From: Motiliproteus sp. MSK22-1
Lineage (GTDB): Bacteria > Pseudomonadota > Gammaproteobacteria > Pseudomonadales > Balneatricaceae
Assembly: GCF_001968815.1 (NCBI RefSeq)
Contig: NZ_MIEQ01000022.1
Span: 186,001-250,000, forward strand
Length of the DNA: 64,000 nt
Reading direction: 5' to 3'
Made by a program: the position numbers and the translations under genes. Below, piece by piece: positions 54,598 through 62,744 of the stretch. The notes below the pieces were generated by a model that did no database searches, had not been told where the DNA came from, and saw nothing but the letters and a program-made list of their open reading frames with translations. Positions within the stretch are counted from its first letter, which is position 1, and each line of letters starts with the position of its first letter.

Positions 54598-56382
54598 CTA
54601 AAGCAGGAAGATAAGCTGTACTAATTGCGCGGCTAATAGGACCCCACAGAGACCTTTCCAAAATAGCAGAGGGTTTCTTTCGATAAGAGGTTTATTGCGC
54701 TCACTAATCTGAAAGGCTCTATTCGGATTATTAAGATCGAACAGAAATTCGGATAGCACTGGGTATCGGCGCTCAGGATCTGCAGCACAGGCTTTTCGCA
54801 GCGTACCTTCAATCCATTCGGGCAGGTCCGGGCGTTGCAAGCGAGCTGGGATATAGCTTAGCTCTCCATATCCCTTGATCTGATACTCGTTGGTACTTCT
54901 GGGTTTGTAAGGAAGGCTTCCTGTTAACAGTTCGTAACAGATTACCGCCAGTGAATAGAGATCTGAGCGAGGCGTGCCTTTTTCTCCCAGCAGATACTCT
55001 GGAGCGACATAGTTCACCGAGCCTTGAGGCGTATTGTTATTGCCCTGACGCGCGCAGCCATTGTCTTGTCGTGGGTTGTTGAGCGGGCTACTGATTTCAT
55101 CGATTCCTGCTATCCGCACAGTACCAAAATCGAGGATTTTGATGCGACCATTGTGAGCGATCAGGATATTCTCTGGTTTCAGATCTTGATGCACCATATC
55201 CATACGGCCAAATGCACGCACAGCGACAGCGATCTGTTTTATCAGCTCACGAACTTTATCCAGACTGGGTTTCGGATTATCTAACATCCATTGTCGCAGA
55301 GTCTGTCCCGGGATGTATTCTGATAGGTAATACAGAAATTTCTTTCGTCTGATTGGATTAAATATCTTCATCACACTAGGGTGATTAATTCGCTTACCGA
55401 CCCATTCTTCCTTAATGAATCCATCTAGATACAGTGGGTCATCGGCGTAATTCAGTGAAGGCGTTTTCAGCGCATAAAGTTGACTGGTTTCTTCGTCCTT
55501 TACCAAGTAAAGATGGCTGCGGGTACCACTAAAAATGACTTCCAGAACTTGGTATCCGTCGATAGAGTTACCAACTTTCATCACCGGGGGCACGGGCAGT
55601 TCTGTTAGTTTTCGGTGTGCCTCCTCCAGCTCCTCTGCGGGTAGCTGGTCGATCCTGGCCAGAACACAGCTGATATTGTCGTCACTGCCAGCTTCCAATG
55701 CATCGTTGACCAACTGTTTGGCTTCGGCTTCCAGATTCTTATTGTTAGACTTGTCTAGGGTAGAACGCTCTATCCCAGACAGGCGATGCTTTAGGTGTTT
55801 GTTACTGAGGAATTCGTGTAGTCCGTCGGTACTGAACAGAAAAATATCACCTTGCTCAACAGTCTCCTTGCGATAATCCACATCAAGGTGGGGATCAATA
55901 CCTAATGCACGGGTCAATACCGAGCGATTATCATAGGTGCTACTGTGGTCACGGGTTAGCTGTTCCAGTGAGTTGTCTCTGTAGCGATAAATACGTGAAT
56001 CACCCACGTGAAAAAGATGGGCTGTGGTGGATTTGACAATCAGGCTGGCAAAGGTGGTGACCAGAGAGTCCTTTGCTCTGTTGCCCCGATTTCCATGCTG
56101 ATATAACCAGCCATTAAGCCCTGTTAGCACTTTGGCTGCTGCCGTTTTAACGGTCCAGGAGTCGGGGGTGCTGTAGTAGTCGTTAAGAAAGTGGGTGACT
56201 GCTGTTTGACTGGCGATCTGGGAGTCGCTACTGGAGCTGACTCCATCCGCCAACGCACAAGCAATGCCCTTCATCTGTTGTTGTGGGCCATCGGGTATAT
56301 GGGCAGCAAAGGCATCCTGGTTCTCTTCCTTGATGCCAGCGATAGAATGGCCGCCAATACGGACTTTTAATTGCTGTGCCAT
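54598..56382 (-). CDS. Fused PP2C phosphatase / Ser-Thr kinase of the nitrate cluster
   Basis: The start at 56382 (MAQQLKVRIGGHSIAGIKEENQDAFAA) follows GGAAAC. Residues about 15-250 are a PP2C-type phosphatase (CALADGVSSSSDSQIAS, TAHLFHVGDSRIYRYRDNSLEQLTRDHS). Residues about 270-560 are a Hanks-type kinase with VIFSGTRSHLYLVKD, LYALKTP for the ATP lysine, MVHQDLKPENILI and KILDFGTVR. A C-terminal hydrophobic helix (LLFWKGLCGVLLAAQLVQLIFLL) suggests membrane attachment. The same gene lies between nirB and the nitrate transporter in Pseudomonas. It probably regulates nitrate transport or reduction by reversible phosphorylation; the target is unknown. Confidence 0.88.
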   Translation of the reverse strand: MAQQLKVRIGGHSIAGIKEENQDAFAAHIPDGPQQQMKGIACALADGVSSSSDSQIASQTAVTHFLNDYYSTPDSWTVKTAAAKVLTGLNGWLYQHGNRGNRAKDSLVTTFASLIVKSTTAHLFHVGDSRIYRYRDNSLEQLTRDHSSTYDNRSVLTRALGIDPHLDVDYRKETVEQGDIFLFSTDGLHEFLSNKHLKHRLSGIERSTLDKSNNKNLEAEAKQLVNDALEAGSDDNISCVLARIDQLPAEELEEAHRKLTELPVPPVMKVGNSIDGYQVLEVIFSGTRSHLYLVKDEETSQLYALKTPSLNYADDPLYLDGFIKEEWVGKRINHPSVMKIFNPIRRKKFLYYLSEYIPGQTLRQWMLDNPKPSLDKVRELIKQIAVAVRAFGRMDMVHQDLKPENILIAHNGRIKILDFGTVRIAGIDEISSPLNNPRQDNGCARQGNNNTPQGSVNYVAPEYLLGEKGTPRSDLYSLAVICYELLTGSLPYKPRSTNEYQIKGYGELSYIPARLQRPDLPEWIEGTLRKACAADPERRYPVLSEFLFDLNNPNRAFQISERNKPLIERNPLLFWKGLCGVLLAAQLVQLIFLL

Positions 56383-56485
56383 AGCTGTTTCCGGCTCTTG
56401 AAGGGAGGCTGTCTTTAAGGGGATTGTCAATGAGCAGTCAGCTTCACCGAACTGACTGCCCTTGTTGCAATCAAACAAACGATGC

Positions 56486-57958
56486 TCAGGTCACATCGAT
56501 CATCTGGACACTGCCATCTTCCATGACTTCTGCCATTTGCCCGCGAGGTTCTTCCATCATCAGTAGTGTGATGAAGCCGACAACCGCAGTGGCTGCAATG
56601 ACCAGAAAGAAAGTGGAATAATCAACCATCGATAGAACGGTCAGGTAGACTACCGCACCGACATTGCCGTAGGCTCCTGTCATTCCTGCAATCTGTCCGG
56701 TTAGGCGACGTTTGATCAAGGGCACAGCGGCAAATACAGCACCTTCACCGGCTTGAACGAAGAACGAACAAGCCATCGCACCGAGAACAGCCAGGAATAG
56801 TGGCCAGGAACTATCGATCATTGACATCATCAGATAGCCTCCCGCTAAACCTGCAGTCAACACCAGCAAGGTGATTCTACGGCCAAAATTATCGCTTAAC
56901 CAGCCGCCTCCTGGGCGTGATACCAGATTCATAAAGGCGTAAGCAGAAGCCAGAAGTCCTGCGTAGACCATATCCAGTTCAAACACTTCGGCAAAGAAGA
57001 GCGGAAGCATCGAAACAACTGCGAGCTCAGAACCAAAAGTTGCGAAATAGAGAATGTTTAGAACCGCCACTTGTTTGAATTTGTAACGGTGAATTTCCGG
57101 GACTTCCTTGACGAAGATTTCTTTGTTGACGCTGTAGGCTTTGTAGCAGTCATAGATATAAAGTACGAATAATCCTAGATAAAGAGCAAAGGCAATCATT
57201 TCACTAAGCATTGAAACTCCCGCAGGAGAAAGCTTCCAGGTTAACAATGCAAGGGCTGCATACATTGGTATTTTCATAATCAGTAAAAAGACAAAATCAC
57301 TTTTACTGGTAACTTCCAGTCCACCAATTTTCTTAGGCTTGAAGTAGGTAGAGCCCTGAGGAGTATCTCTTACGTTACGGTACCAGATAAAACTGAATAC
57401 CAAACTGATGGCACCGGTGAGTGCAACCGCGTAACGCCAGCCTTCATCGCCACCAAACACTAAGGCCAGAGCGGGAAGGGACATGGCACCCGCTGCTGAA
57501 CCGAAGTTCCCCCATCCGCCGTAAATTCCTTCGGCAGTACCCAGTTCATTTGCCGGGAACCATTCGCTGACTATACGTATACCAACCACGAAACCAGCAC
57601 CAACAAAACCCAGCAAGAAGCGGGACAGGGCCAGCTGTTCGAAGCTGTCAGCCATCGCGAACATAAAACAGGGAAATGCGGATACAAAAAGAATTGCCGA
57701 GTAGACGATCCGTGGGCCGTATTTATCAGTCAGCATGCCGATCAGCACCCGTGCGGGGATGGTTAATGCGACGTTTAAAATAAGCAGGGTTTTCATTTCC
57801 GCTACAGTCAAGCCGACAGTTTCGGCAATTGCACCCATTAATGGGGCGTGGTTAAACCATACAAAAAAGGTAATAAAAAAAGCCATCCAGCTCAGGTGCA
57901 GGGTTTTCATCTTCCCGCTAAAGGAAAGCAAACTGAACTTATCCGGTTGAACATTCAT
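56486..57958 (-). CDS. nasA: NasA-type nitrate transporter (MFS)
   Basis: The start at 57958 ([41 protein letters not shown]) follows GAGG, and starting at the longer frame would add 15 residues without a site. The about 490-residue NNP-family transporter has 12 hydrophobic segments, the [46 protein letters not shown] signature, and [38 protein letters not shown]. It takes up nitrate for assimilation. It leads the transcript that contains the phosphatase/kinase gene. Confidence 0.92.
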   Translation of the reverse strand: MNVQPDKFSLLSFSGKMKTLHLSWMAFFITFFVWFNHAPLMGAIAETVGLTVAEMKTLLILNVALTIPARVLIGMLTDKYGPRIVYSAILFVSAFPCFMFAMADSFEQLALSRFLLGFVGAGFVVGIRIVSEWFPANELGTAEGIYGGWGNFGSAAGAMSLPALALVFGGDEGWRYAVALTGAISLVFSFIWYRNVRDTPQGSTYFKPKKIGGLEVTSKSDFVFLLIMKIPMYAALALLTWKLSPAGVSMLSEMIAFALYLGLFVLYIYDCYKAYSVNKEIFVKEVPEIHRYKFKQVAVLNILYFATFGSELAVVSMLPLFFAEVFELDMVYAGLLASAYAFMNLVSRPGGGWLSDNFGRRITLLVLTAGLAGGYLMMSMIDSSWPLFLAVLGAMACSFFVQAGEGAVFAAVPLIKRRLTGQIAGMTGAYGNVGAVVYLTVLSMVDYSTFFLVIAATAVVGFITLLMMEEPRGQMAEVMEDGSVQMIDVT

Positions 57959-57998
57959 GGGGTAGAACCTCATATCCAAAATAGTGTAATCAGCCTGT

Positions 57999-58015
57999 AG
58001 CACAAGCTATGCCAG
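57999..58015 (-). promoter_or_regulatory. Sigma-54-like promoter of the nitrate transporter
   Basis: Read on the minus strand, CTGGCATAGCTTGTGCT has TGGCA and TGCT with GG and GC spaced by 10 bp, matching the consensus except at three positions. The predicted start near 57988 leaves a 30-base leader to the ATG at 57958. Confidence 0.5.
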
Positions 58016-58035
58016 TCTGTTTGTAGTAAGTTAAA

Positions 58036-58051
58036 ATTGATTCGAATCAAT
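58036..58051. promoter_or_regulatory. Perfect FNR/Anr box upstream of the nitrate transporter
   Basis: The 16-bp palindrome ATTGATTCGAATCAAT contains TTGAT-TCGA-ATCAA, a full match to the FNR consensus. Its centre is about 86 bp from the transporter ATG and about 306 bp from the divergent DUF1223 gene. Role is inferred; chance occurrence is possible but unlikely for a perfect box at this place. Confidence 0.7.
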
Positions 58052-58154
58052 TGGATGCAGCGGTCTTTCTGGCGAGAGATTGTGCTAAAACGAGGTTTTA
58101 AAAGTATTGCTGGTGCCATGTGCTGGTGCGTAAATGGATTGAAATCTGTTGCGG

Positions 58155-58170
58155 TGCACCTATTTGGTAT
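58155..58170. promoter_or_regulatory. NtrC-like site
   Basis: TGCACCTATTTGGTAT: the left half (GCACC) and the GGT of the right half match GCACC-N5-GGTGC. It is about 175 bp upstream of the predicted sigma-54 start of the nitrate transporter. The rest of the 58016-58349 gap contains no supported gene. Confidence 0.45.
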
Positions 58171-58349
58171 CCCTTTTCAGGATGGTCAAAATATCGATTA
58201 GAAAGATACGGACAAATACGGCTCTGTTATGATGACCGGCAGGGTGCAGTCGGTATGCAAAAAAATAATTTGATCTTACGCGCAACCTTCGAAGCAAATA
58301 GGCCTCTAACCAACAGCGTTTGATAAATAGATTTAGTATCTAAGAGAGT

Positions 58350-59129
58350 ATGAGAACGATGGCACGAATATTAGCGGCTCTGATATCAGTATTACTGGCC
58401 ACTCAAGCCTCTTGGGTGCAGGCGGAGCAATTGTTTGAGTCTAAGGGGCAACCGCCTCTCTTAGTAGAGCTCTATACGTCGGAAGGCTGCTCGAGTTGTC
58501 CTCCTGCTGACCAGAAGGCAGGCCAATTGTTAAGTCGAAAGGATCTGTGGACCGGTATTGTTCCTGTTGTATTCCATGTTGATTATTGGGATTACCTGGG
58601 TTGGAAAGATCAATTTGCTCAACCTGCTTTCAGTGCCAGACAGCGGCAATTGAAAAGAGATGGTCAGTTGCGGGCTGTTTATACACCGGGCTGGGTTGTT
58701 GATGGCAATGAGTGGCGAGGCTTTTTTCGAGGCAGAGCTATCCCGGATGCTGTCGCTAGAGACGGTGGTCAGCTAAGCGTTGAGCGCCAGGGCAGGCGAC
58801 TAACTGTTGACTATCTGCCGCCAGCGGGCACTGATAAACCTTTAGTCGCTTATATGACGGTGATGGGGTTCGACTATATAACTGAGGTTAAGCGAGGAGA
58901 AAACCGTGGCCTGGATTTATCGCACCAGTTTGTGGTGTTGAATAAACAAGAAATGAAAGAAGATTCTCTGGAAAGCACTGATTCAGACAATAAAAAACAA
59001 TGGAAATTTGATATGCCGGAAGTTCTGTTTTCTGGTGAGGACAAAAATCGTCGCAAGGCGATGGCACTTTGGGTCAGTGAAGCAGGAAATTCGAAACCAT
59101 TGCAGGTCGTTGGCGGCTGGCTGGAATAG
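58350..59129 (+). CDS. DUF1223 secreted thioredoxin-like protein
   Basis: The 259-residue protein has a signal peptide (RILAALISVLLATQASWVQA) and the DUF1223 motif LLVELYTSEGCSSCPPADQKAGQLL, with CSSC at the active-site position. FHVDYWDYLGWKDQFAQPAFSARQR and VYTPGWVVDGNEWRG are also family blocks. It is probably periplasmic. The redox substrate is unknown. A terminator follows at 59266. Confidence 0.92.
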   Translation: MRTMARILAALISVLLATQASWVQAEQLFESKGQPPLLVELYTSEGCSSCPPADQKAGQLLSRKDLWTGIVPVVFHVDYWDYLGWKDQFAQPAFSARQRQLKRDGQLRAVYTPGWVVDGNEWRGFFRGRAIPDAVARDGGQLSVERQGRRLTVDYLPPAGTDKPLVAYMTVMGFDYITEVKRGENRGLDLSHQFVVLNKQEMKEDSLESTDSDNKKQWKFDMPEVLFSGEDKNRRKAMALWVSEAGNSKPLQVVGGWLE

Positions 59130-59265
59130 CGAAAGTAAAAGCCTGGTGCTGGACAGGACTGATTGAGTCGTTTATGGCTGCAGTCGAAATAGCTTTTTTG
59201 AAGTAAGGCATATAGCAGTTAGAAAGGTCTATTGCAGTTTATTCATAGACCCCAGATAAAAACAA

Positions 59266-59302
59266 AGGGCTTGAAGGTATCCGACCTTAAGCCCTCTTTT
59301 TC
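59266..59302 (+). terminator. Rho-independent terminator
   Basis: AGGGCTTGAAGGT / ACCTTAAGCCCT forms a 12-bp stem with a single bulged G and a 5-base loop, followed by CTTTTTC. It lies about 140 bp past the DUF1223 stop. Confidence 0.85.
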
Positions 59303-59401
59303 GTCCTGACTCTCTTCCCGAGATTCAACTCATTCCCTGTAATTGCCAGATCCCTCTGTCCTCCTTGGTATGGTTTACATTATTGTCTACAGCACAAATA
59401 T

Positions 59402-59433
59402 TGGATATAGGAAAAACTCCTATTTTATATCCA
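59402..59433. repeat. Nested inverted repeat flanking the 48-bp array
   Basis: TGGATAT (59402-59408) pairs with ATATCCA (59427-59433), and inside it ATAGGA pairs with TCCTAT. The hairpin ends where the first 48-bp repeat unit begins. Confidence 0.55.
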
Positions 59434-59602
59434 GGGACGGATTGTATGCCGAAATGAGCCATGGATGGCAGTTCGGCGCCAGGGACGGGTTGTATGTCGA
59501 AATGAGCCATGGATGGCGGTTCGGCGCCGGGGACGGGTTGTATGTCGAAATGAGCCATGGATGGCGGTTCGGCGCCGGGGACGGGTTGTATGTCGAAATG
59601 AG
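59431..59602. repeat. 48-bp tandem repeat, about 3.6 copies
   Basis: Units start at 59431, 59479, 59527 and 59575; the last is cut after about 28 bp. Each contains GACGGGTTGTATGTCGAAAT, then GAGCCATGGATGGCGGTTCG. Because 48 is a multiple of three, both strands stay open across the array and encode a 16-residue repeat (plus strand DGLYVEMSHGWRFGAG). A further fragment (GTGACGGGTTGTAT) occurs near 59645. It lies between the DUF1223 terminator and a DUF2489 gene. Confidence 0.9.
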
Positions 59603-59798
59603 TCAGGATGAGGGGGATGCCAGGATGCGGAGCCCACGATTTTCAGTGACGGGTTGTATACTGACAGCTGTCAGGAGAGTAATTTTAAGCCAGCTAGCAG
59701 ATAGACAAACTGCTGCGATTTTGCTGTTGTCGCTGTACAATGACCTCTCTTTACCAGCGCCAGGGACCCAGAGGCACTATTTGAATCAGGAGTATTAG

Positions 59799-60272
59799 AT
59801 GAATCAGGAGTTGCAAATAGCACTGATCCTGTTTGGCCTCTGTGTAATTGCCGGACTGCTATATATTATTCGCAGCCAGCTGAAAGCTCAGCAGCAGAGA
59901 AAGCAGGCCGAGCAAGAGAGAATAGCTGAAATTGAAGCCAAAGCTCAGCAACAGCGTGATCATCTGGTTGAAAGTGTCCGGGTCATCTCTATGGCGATGC
60001 AAGATGAGCAATGTGAGCTGGCTGAAGGCTGTATCCGCTTAAAAATGCTTTTGGATCACTTAGCTCCTTATTTGCATGAACACCAGGATTTCAGTGTTAT
60101 CAATCAGATGTATGAGGGCACTAAGCACATGCCCATTCTGGATGAATGGAAGAAGCTGAAGATCAAGCAGCGATTTGAGTTCACTAAAGAGCGCGAGGCT
60201 TTAGAGCGAGAGTATCGACAGCCCATTCTGGCGGCCGCAAAGAAACTGGTCAGCTATCGCTTTGAGCAGTAG
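59799..60272 (+). CDS. DUF2489 membrane-anchored protein
   Basis: The 157-residue protein follows AGGAG. It has one N-terminal helix (IALILFGLCVIAGLLYIIRSQL), a coiled-coil (QQQRKQAEQERIAEIEAKAQQQR), and the DUF2489 core (LAEGCIRLKMLLDHLAPYL, PILDEWKKLKIKQRFEFTKEREALE). The family is uncharacterised and widespread in gammaproteobacteria. Confidence 0.88.
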   Translation: MNQELQIALILFGLCVIAGLLYIIRSQLKAQQQRKQAEQERIAEIEAKAQQQRDHLVESVRVISMAMQDEQCELAEGCIRLKMLLDHLAPYLHEHQDFSVINQMYEGTKHMPILDEWKKLKIKQRFEFTKEREALEREYRQPILAAAKKLVSYRFEQ

Positions 60273-60341
60273 GGGTATGAGCATAAGCGTTTTCAGGCGC
60301 TACAATAATCATATACAAGTGATAGAGGTAGGGCTGTAGGC

Positions 60342-60716
60342 GTGGAATTACTGGTGACCATTCTCCTGACTACCCTTGTGCTCAGTGGTTTGTTTTGGGC
60401 ATTAATGCGTTCTGAAAAATCCCGTTACCGACCAGATCGCCGTAAAGTGGAAGACCTCTTAAAAAAAGTTATTGATGGTGAGGCTCAGAGTCAAACCTGG
60501 GACCTGTATGTGGGTTATCCGATCCTGCATGATCCAGAACTGGACGAGATTCGGCGTCGCTGCGCATTGCTGAGTGAAGGGGATGAAGAACATCCTCCTT
60601 ACCCTTCGGGTATTGGTCGCTACATCTTTAATCGTGCTGGTCGTCAACAGGTGGAGCTAATCCTCAAGGATCTTCAGCAACTGATTGCTGATGAGCCCTA
60701 CAACCAGGATTTTTAG
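60342..60716 (+). CDS. Small single-helix membrane protein
   Basis: The 124-residue protein starts at a GTG preceded by purine-rich sequence. One N-terminal helix (LLVTILLTTLVLSGLFWALM) is followed by a soluble helical region (RPDRRKVEDLLKKVIDGEA and AGRQQVELILKDLQQLI). No family is recognised. It follows the DUF2489 gene by 69 bp, so they may be co-transcribed. Confidence 0.65.
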   Translation: MELLVTILLTTLVLSGLFWALMRSEKSRYRPDRRKVEDLLKKVIDGEAQSQTWDLYVGYPILHDPELDEIRRRCALLSEGDEEHPPYPSGIGRYIFNRAGRQQVELILKDLQQLIADEPYNQDF

Positions 60717-60840
60717 CCGTAGGGCGTCCTGAGTCCGACTGGCAAACTTCTGGTTTTTTGCATGTCAGACCCTTTAGACTGTTTGATTAAAGCAGACTGT
60801 TTTTAATTGCAGCGTGCCCGCTTTGCTGTCAGCGTGCCCT

Positions 60841-62514
60841 CTAATTCTGAGGGCTAGCTTCTTTGCGATTGCCTCTCTCTGGTAACTCCTCCAGATTAAA
60901 CTGCCCTACCACTTTTTGCAGGTGTTCTGACAATTCCAGCAGATTATGAGTGGCATGTGCGACCTGATTGGAGTTTTGCATTGTCTGATCGGCAATATGA
61001 TTGATACTGAGAATATTGCGGTTAATTTCACTGGCTGTTGCCTGTTGCTCTTCGGCTGCCGCCGCATTCTGTATATTAAGAGAATTCAGGGTATCAACCG
61101 CATCGGTAATATCACTGAGGAACTGTCCCGTGTCAGCAGCATGCTGAACACTGTTTTCAGCTCGCTTGCAGCTCAGATTCATCACTTCAGCTGCTTCACG
61201 GGCATTACTCTGTAGCTCTTCTATCATGGTTTGTATTTCATTTGTGGACTCATGAGTTCGAGTTGCCAGAGCCCGAACTTCATCCGCAACCACGGCAAAC
61301 CCGCGGCCTTGCTCACCAGCCCGAGCGGCTTCGATAGCGGCATTCAGGGCGAGAAGGTTCGTCTGACCGGCAATGGTTGAAATGACTTCGACCACTTGGC
61401 CGATGCTGTCGCTATGTTCCTCCAGTTGCTTTATTACCCGGGCAGAATCTTCCAGATCTTTAGATAAGGAGTTTATGCTGTCGATGGACTCTTTGACTTT
61501 GATGCGTCCCTCTGACGCTCGACGACTGGTTTCCTCTGTGCTTTGTGCAGCGGTTGTGGCATTACTTGCCACCTCATGAGAAGTCTGTTCCATCTCCGTA
61601 AAAGCTGTAGCCACCTGATCTGTTTCTTGGTGTTGTCTGCGAGTGCCTTCAATATTGGCGTCGGCGGCCAGTTCCAGTTGTTTTGATTCTTCGTTGAGAT
61701 GTTTTGTAGAGCCAAGAACCTGATGAATGATATGACTGAATTTTTCCATCATTTTATTGAAACCTTCAGCCACTTCCCCCAGCTCATCATTGCTACGAAT
61801 ATTAATACGGTGATTAAGATTGGCGCTGCTCTCTACATCCCTGAGGGTACGAATAACTGAAGCGAGTGGGCGAGCTACCAGTTTGCGAAGAATCCAACTG
61901 ATAACAATAAGACCGATGACAAGCATTAAAGTATTAAGGCCGATATTAGTCCATATCTGGCGTTCGACATGGGCGTCAAGCTTTTGCAACGAATAGTCCA
62001 GACGAACGGCACCCAGAATTGTCCCTTCGGTGGTGGCATGGCAGGTCAGGCAATTGGTTCCGCGAAAATTATCAGATGCGACCAGGGGAAAGGCGATGGT
62101 CAGACGGCGTCCTTCATCTCCTTGGTAAATACTCTTGATCATTTCCCCAGCGAGTGCCTGTTTATCGAACTGATCAGCAGCTATGGCGGAACCCTTTGCC
62201 GGTCCATAAATTTTCGAGACGGCTTCGCTACGCAATACTCGGGCGTCAATCACTTCTTCACGAGAGGTGAGTTTGCTGCGTGCAATCTCCTTTTGTGCCA
62301 TCTTACCGGTTAACATCAGAGTATTTACGTTATCAAAATAGGACTCAGCTAATCCATTGGCTTGATCAACGACCATTTCCTCGACCATCGCCCGTTGGCT
62401 GGAAAACTGATAAACGGCTGAGACTACCAGCATTGTGACAAACAACAGTATCAGCGCAATATCAATCTTCAGGCTGATAGAGCCTTTGCTCTTGCTTATT
62501 GTTTGTTCGGACAT
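60841..62514 (-). CDS. Methyl-accepting chemotaxis protein with a c-type heme sensor domain
   Basis: GAGG precedes the ATG. The 557-residue protein has TM1 (about 16-35), a periplasmic domain of about 150 residues with [11 protein letters not shown] (Cys155, Cys158, His159), TM2 (about 190-210), a HAMP linker, and the MCP signalling tip ([42 protein letters not shown]). The sensor resembles the DUF3365/Tll0287-like heme domain, where CxxCH holds covalent heme. It probably senses redox state or a gas ligand for energy taxis. Confidence 0.88.
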   Translation of the reverse strand: MSEQTISKSKGSISLKIDIALILLFVTMLVVSAVYQFSSQRAMVEEMVVDQANGLAESYFDNVNTLMLTGKMAQKEIARSKLTSREEVIDARVLRSEAVSKIYGPAKGSAIAADQFDKQALAGEMIKSIYQGDEGRRLTIAFPLVASDNFRGTNCLTCHATTEGTILGAVRLDYSLQKLDAHVERQIWTNIGLNTLMLVIGLIVISWILRKLVARPLASVIRTLRDVESSANLNHRINIRSNDELGEVAEGFNKMMEKFSHIIHQVLGSTKHLNEESKQLELAADANIEGTRRQHQETDQVATAFTEMEQTSHEVASNATTAAQSTEETSRRASEGRIKVKESIDSINSLSKDLEDSARVIKQLEEHSDSIGQVVEVISTIAGQTNLLALNAAIEAARAGEQGRGFAVVADEVRALATRTHESTNEIQTMIEELQSNAREAAEVMNLSCKRAENSVQHAADTGQFLSDITDAVDTLNSLNIQNAAAAEEQQATASEINRNILSINHIADQTMQNSNQVAHATHNLLELSEHLQKVVGQFNLEELPERGNRKEASPQN

Positions 62515-62688
62515 CGAATTAACCTCAAGTTAATGTAATCCTCCCGCAGTGAATGTTTGCGGCAAGGGATCTCAAGAAGACTATTAATAACATTAGGTAT
62601 GACATTCAGGGACAAACAGACGGCTACCTGGAGAATACGAATGCCAATCTTTCAAGGTGGATTTTGAACGATTGTTTGATAAATGCAC

Positions 62689-62702
62689 TTGATCCAGATC
62701 AG
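62689..62702. promoter_or_regulatory. FNR/Anr-like box upstream of the heme chemoreceptor
   Basis: TTGATCCAGATCAG matches TTGATNNNNATCAA at 9 of 10 defined positions. The centre is about 181 bp upstream of the chemoreceptor ATG; the only other flanking gene ends here, so the chemoreceptor is the likely target. Confidence 0.65.
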
Positions 62703-62744
62703 TATATCCCTGTCCTTTTTATGGGAATGCCCATGAATTTGGAG

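Noticed and set aside
59343-59798. 151-codon plus-strand frame through the 48-bp repeat, and the opposite-strand frames
   Set aside because: The openness is a consequence of the 48-bp period; the flanks do not look coding and there is no ribosome site.
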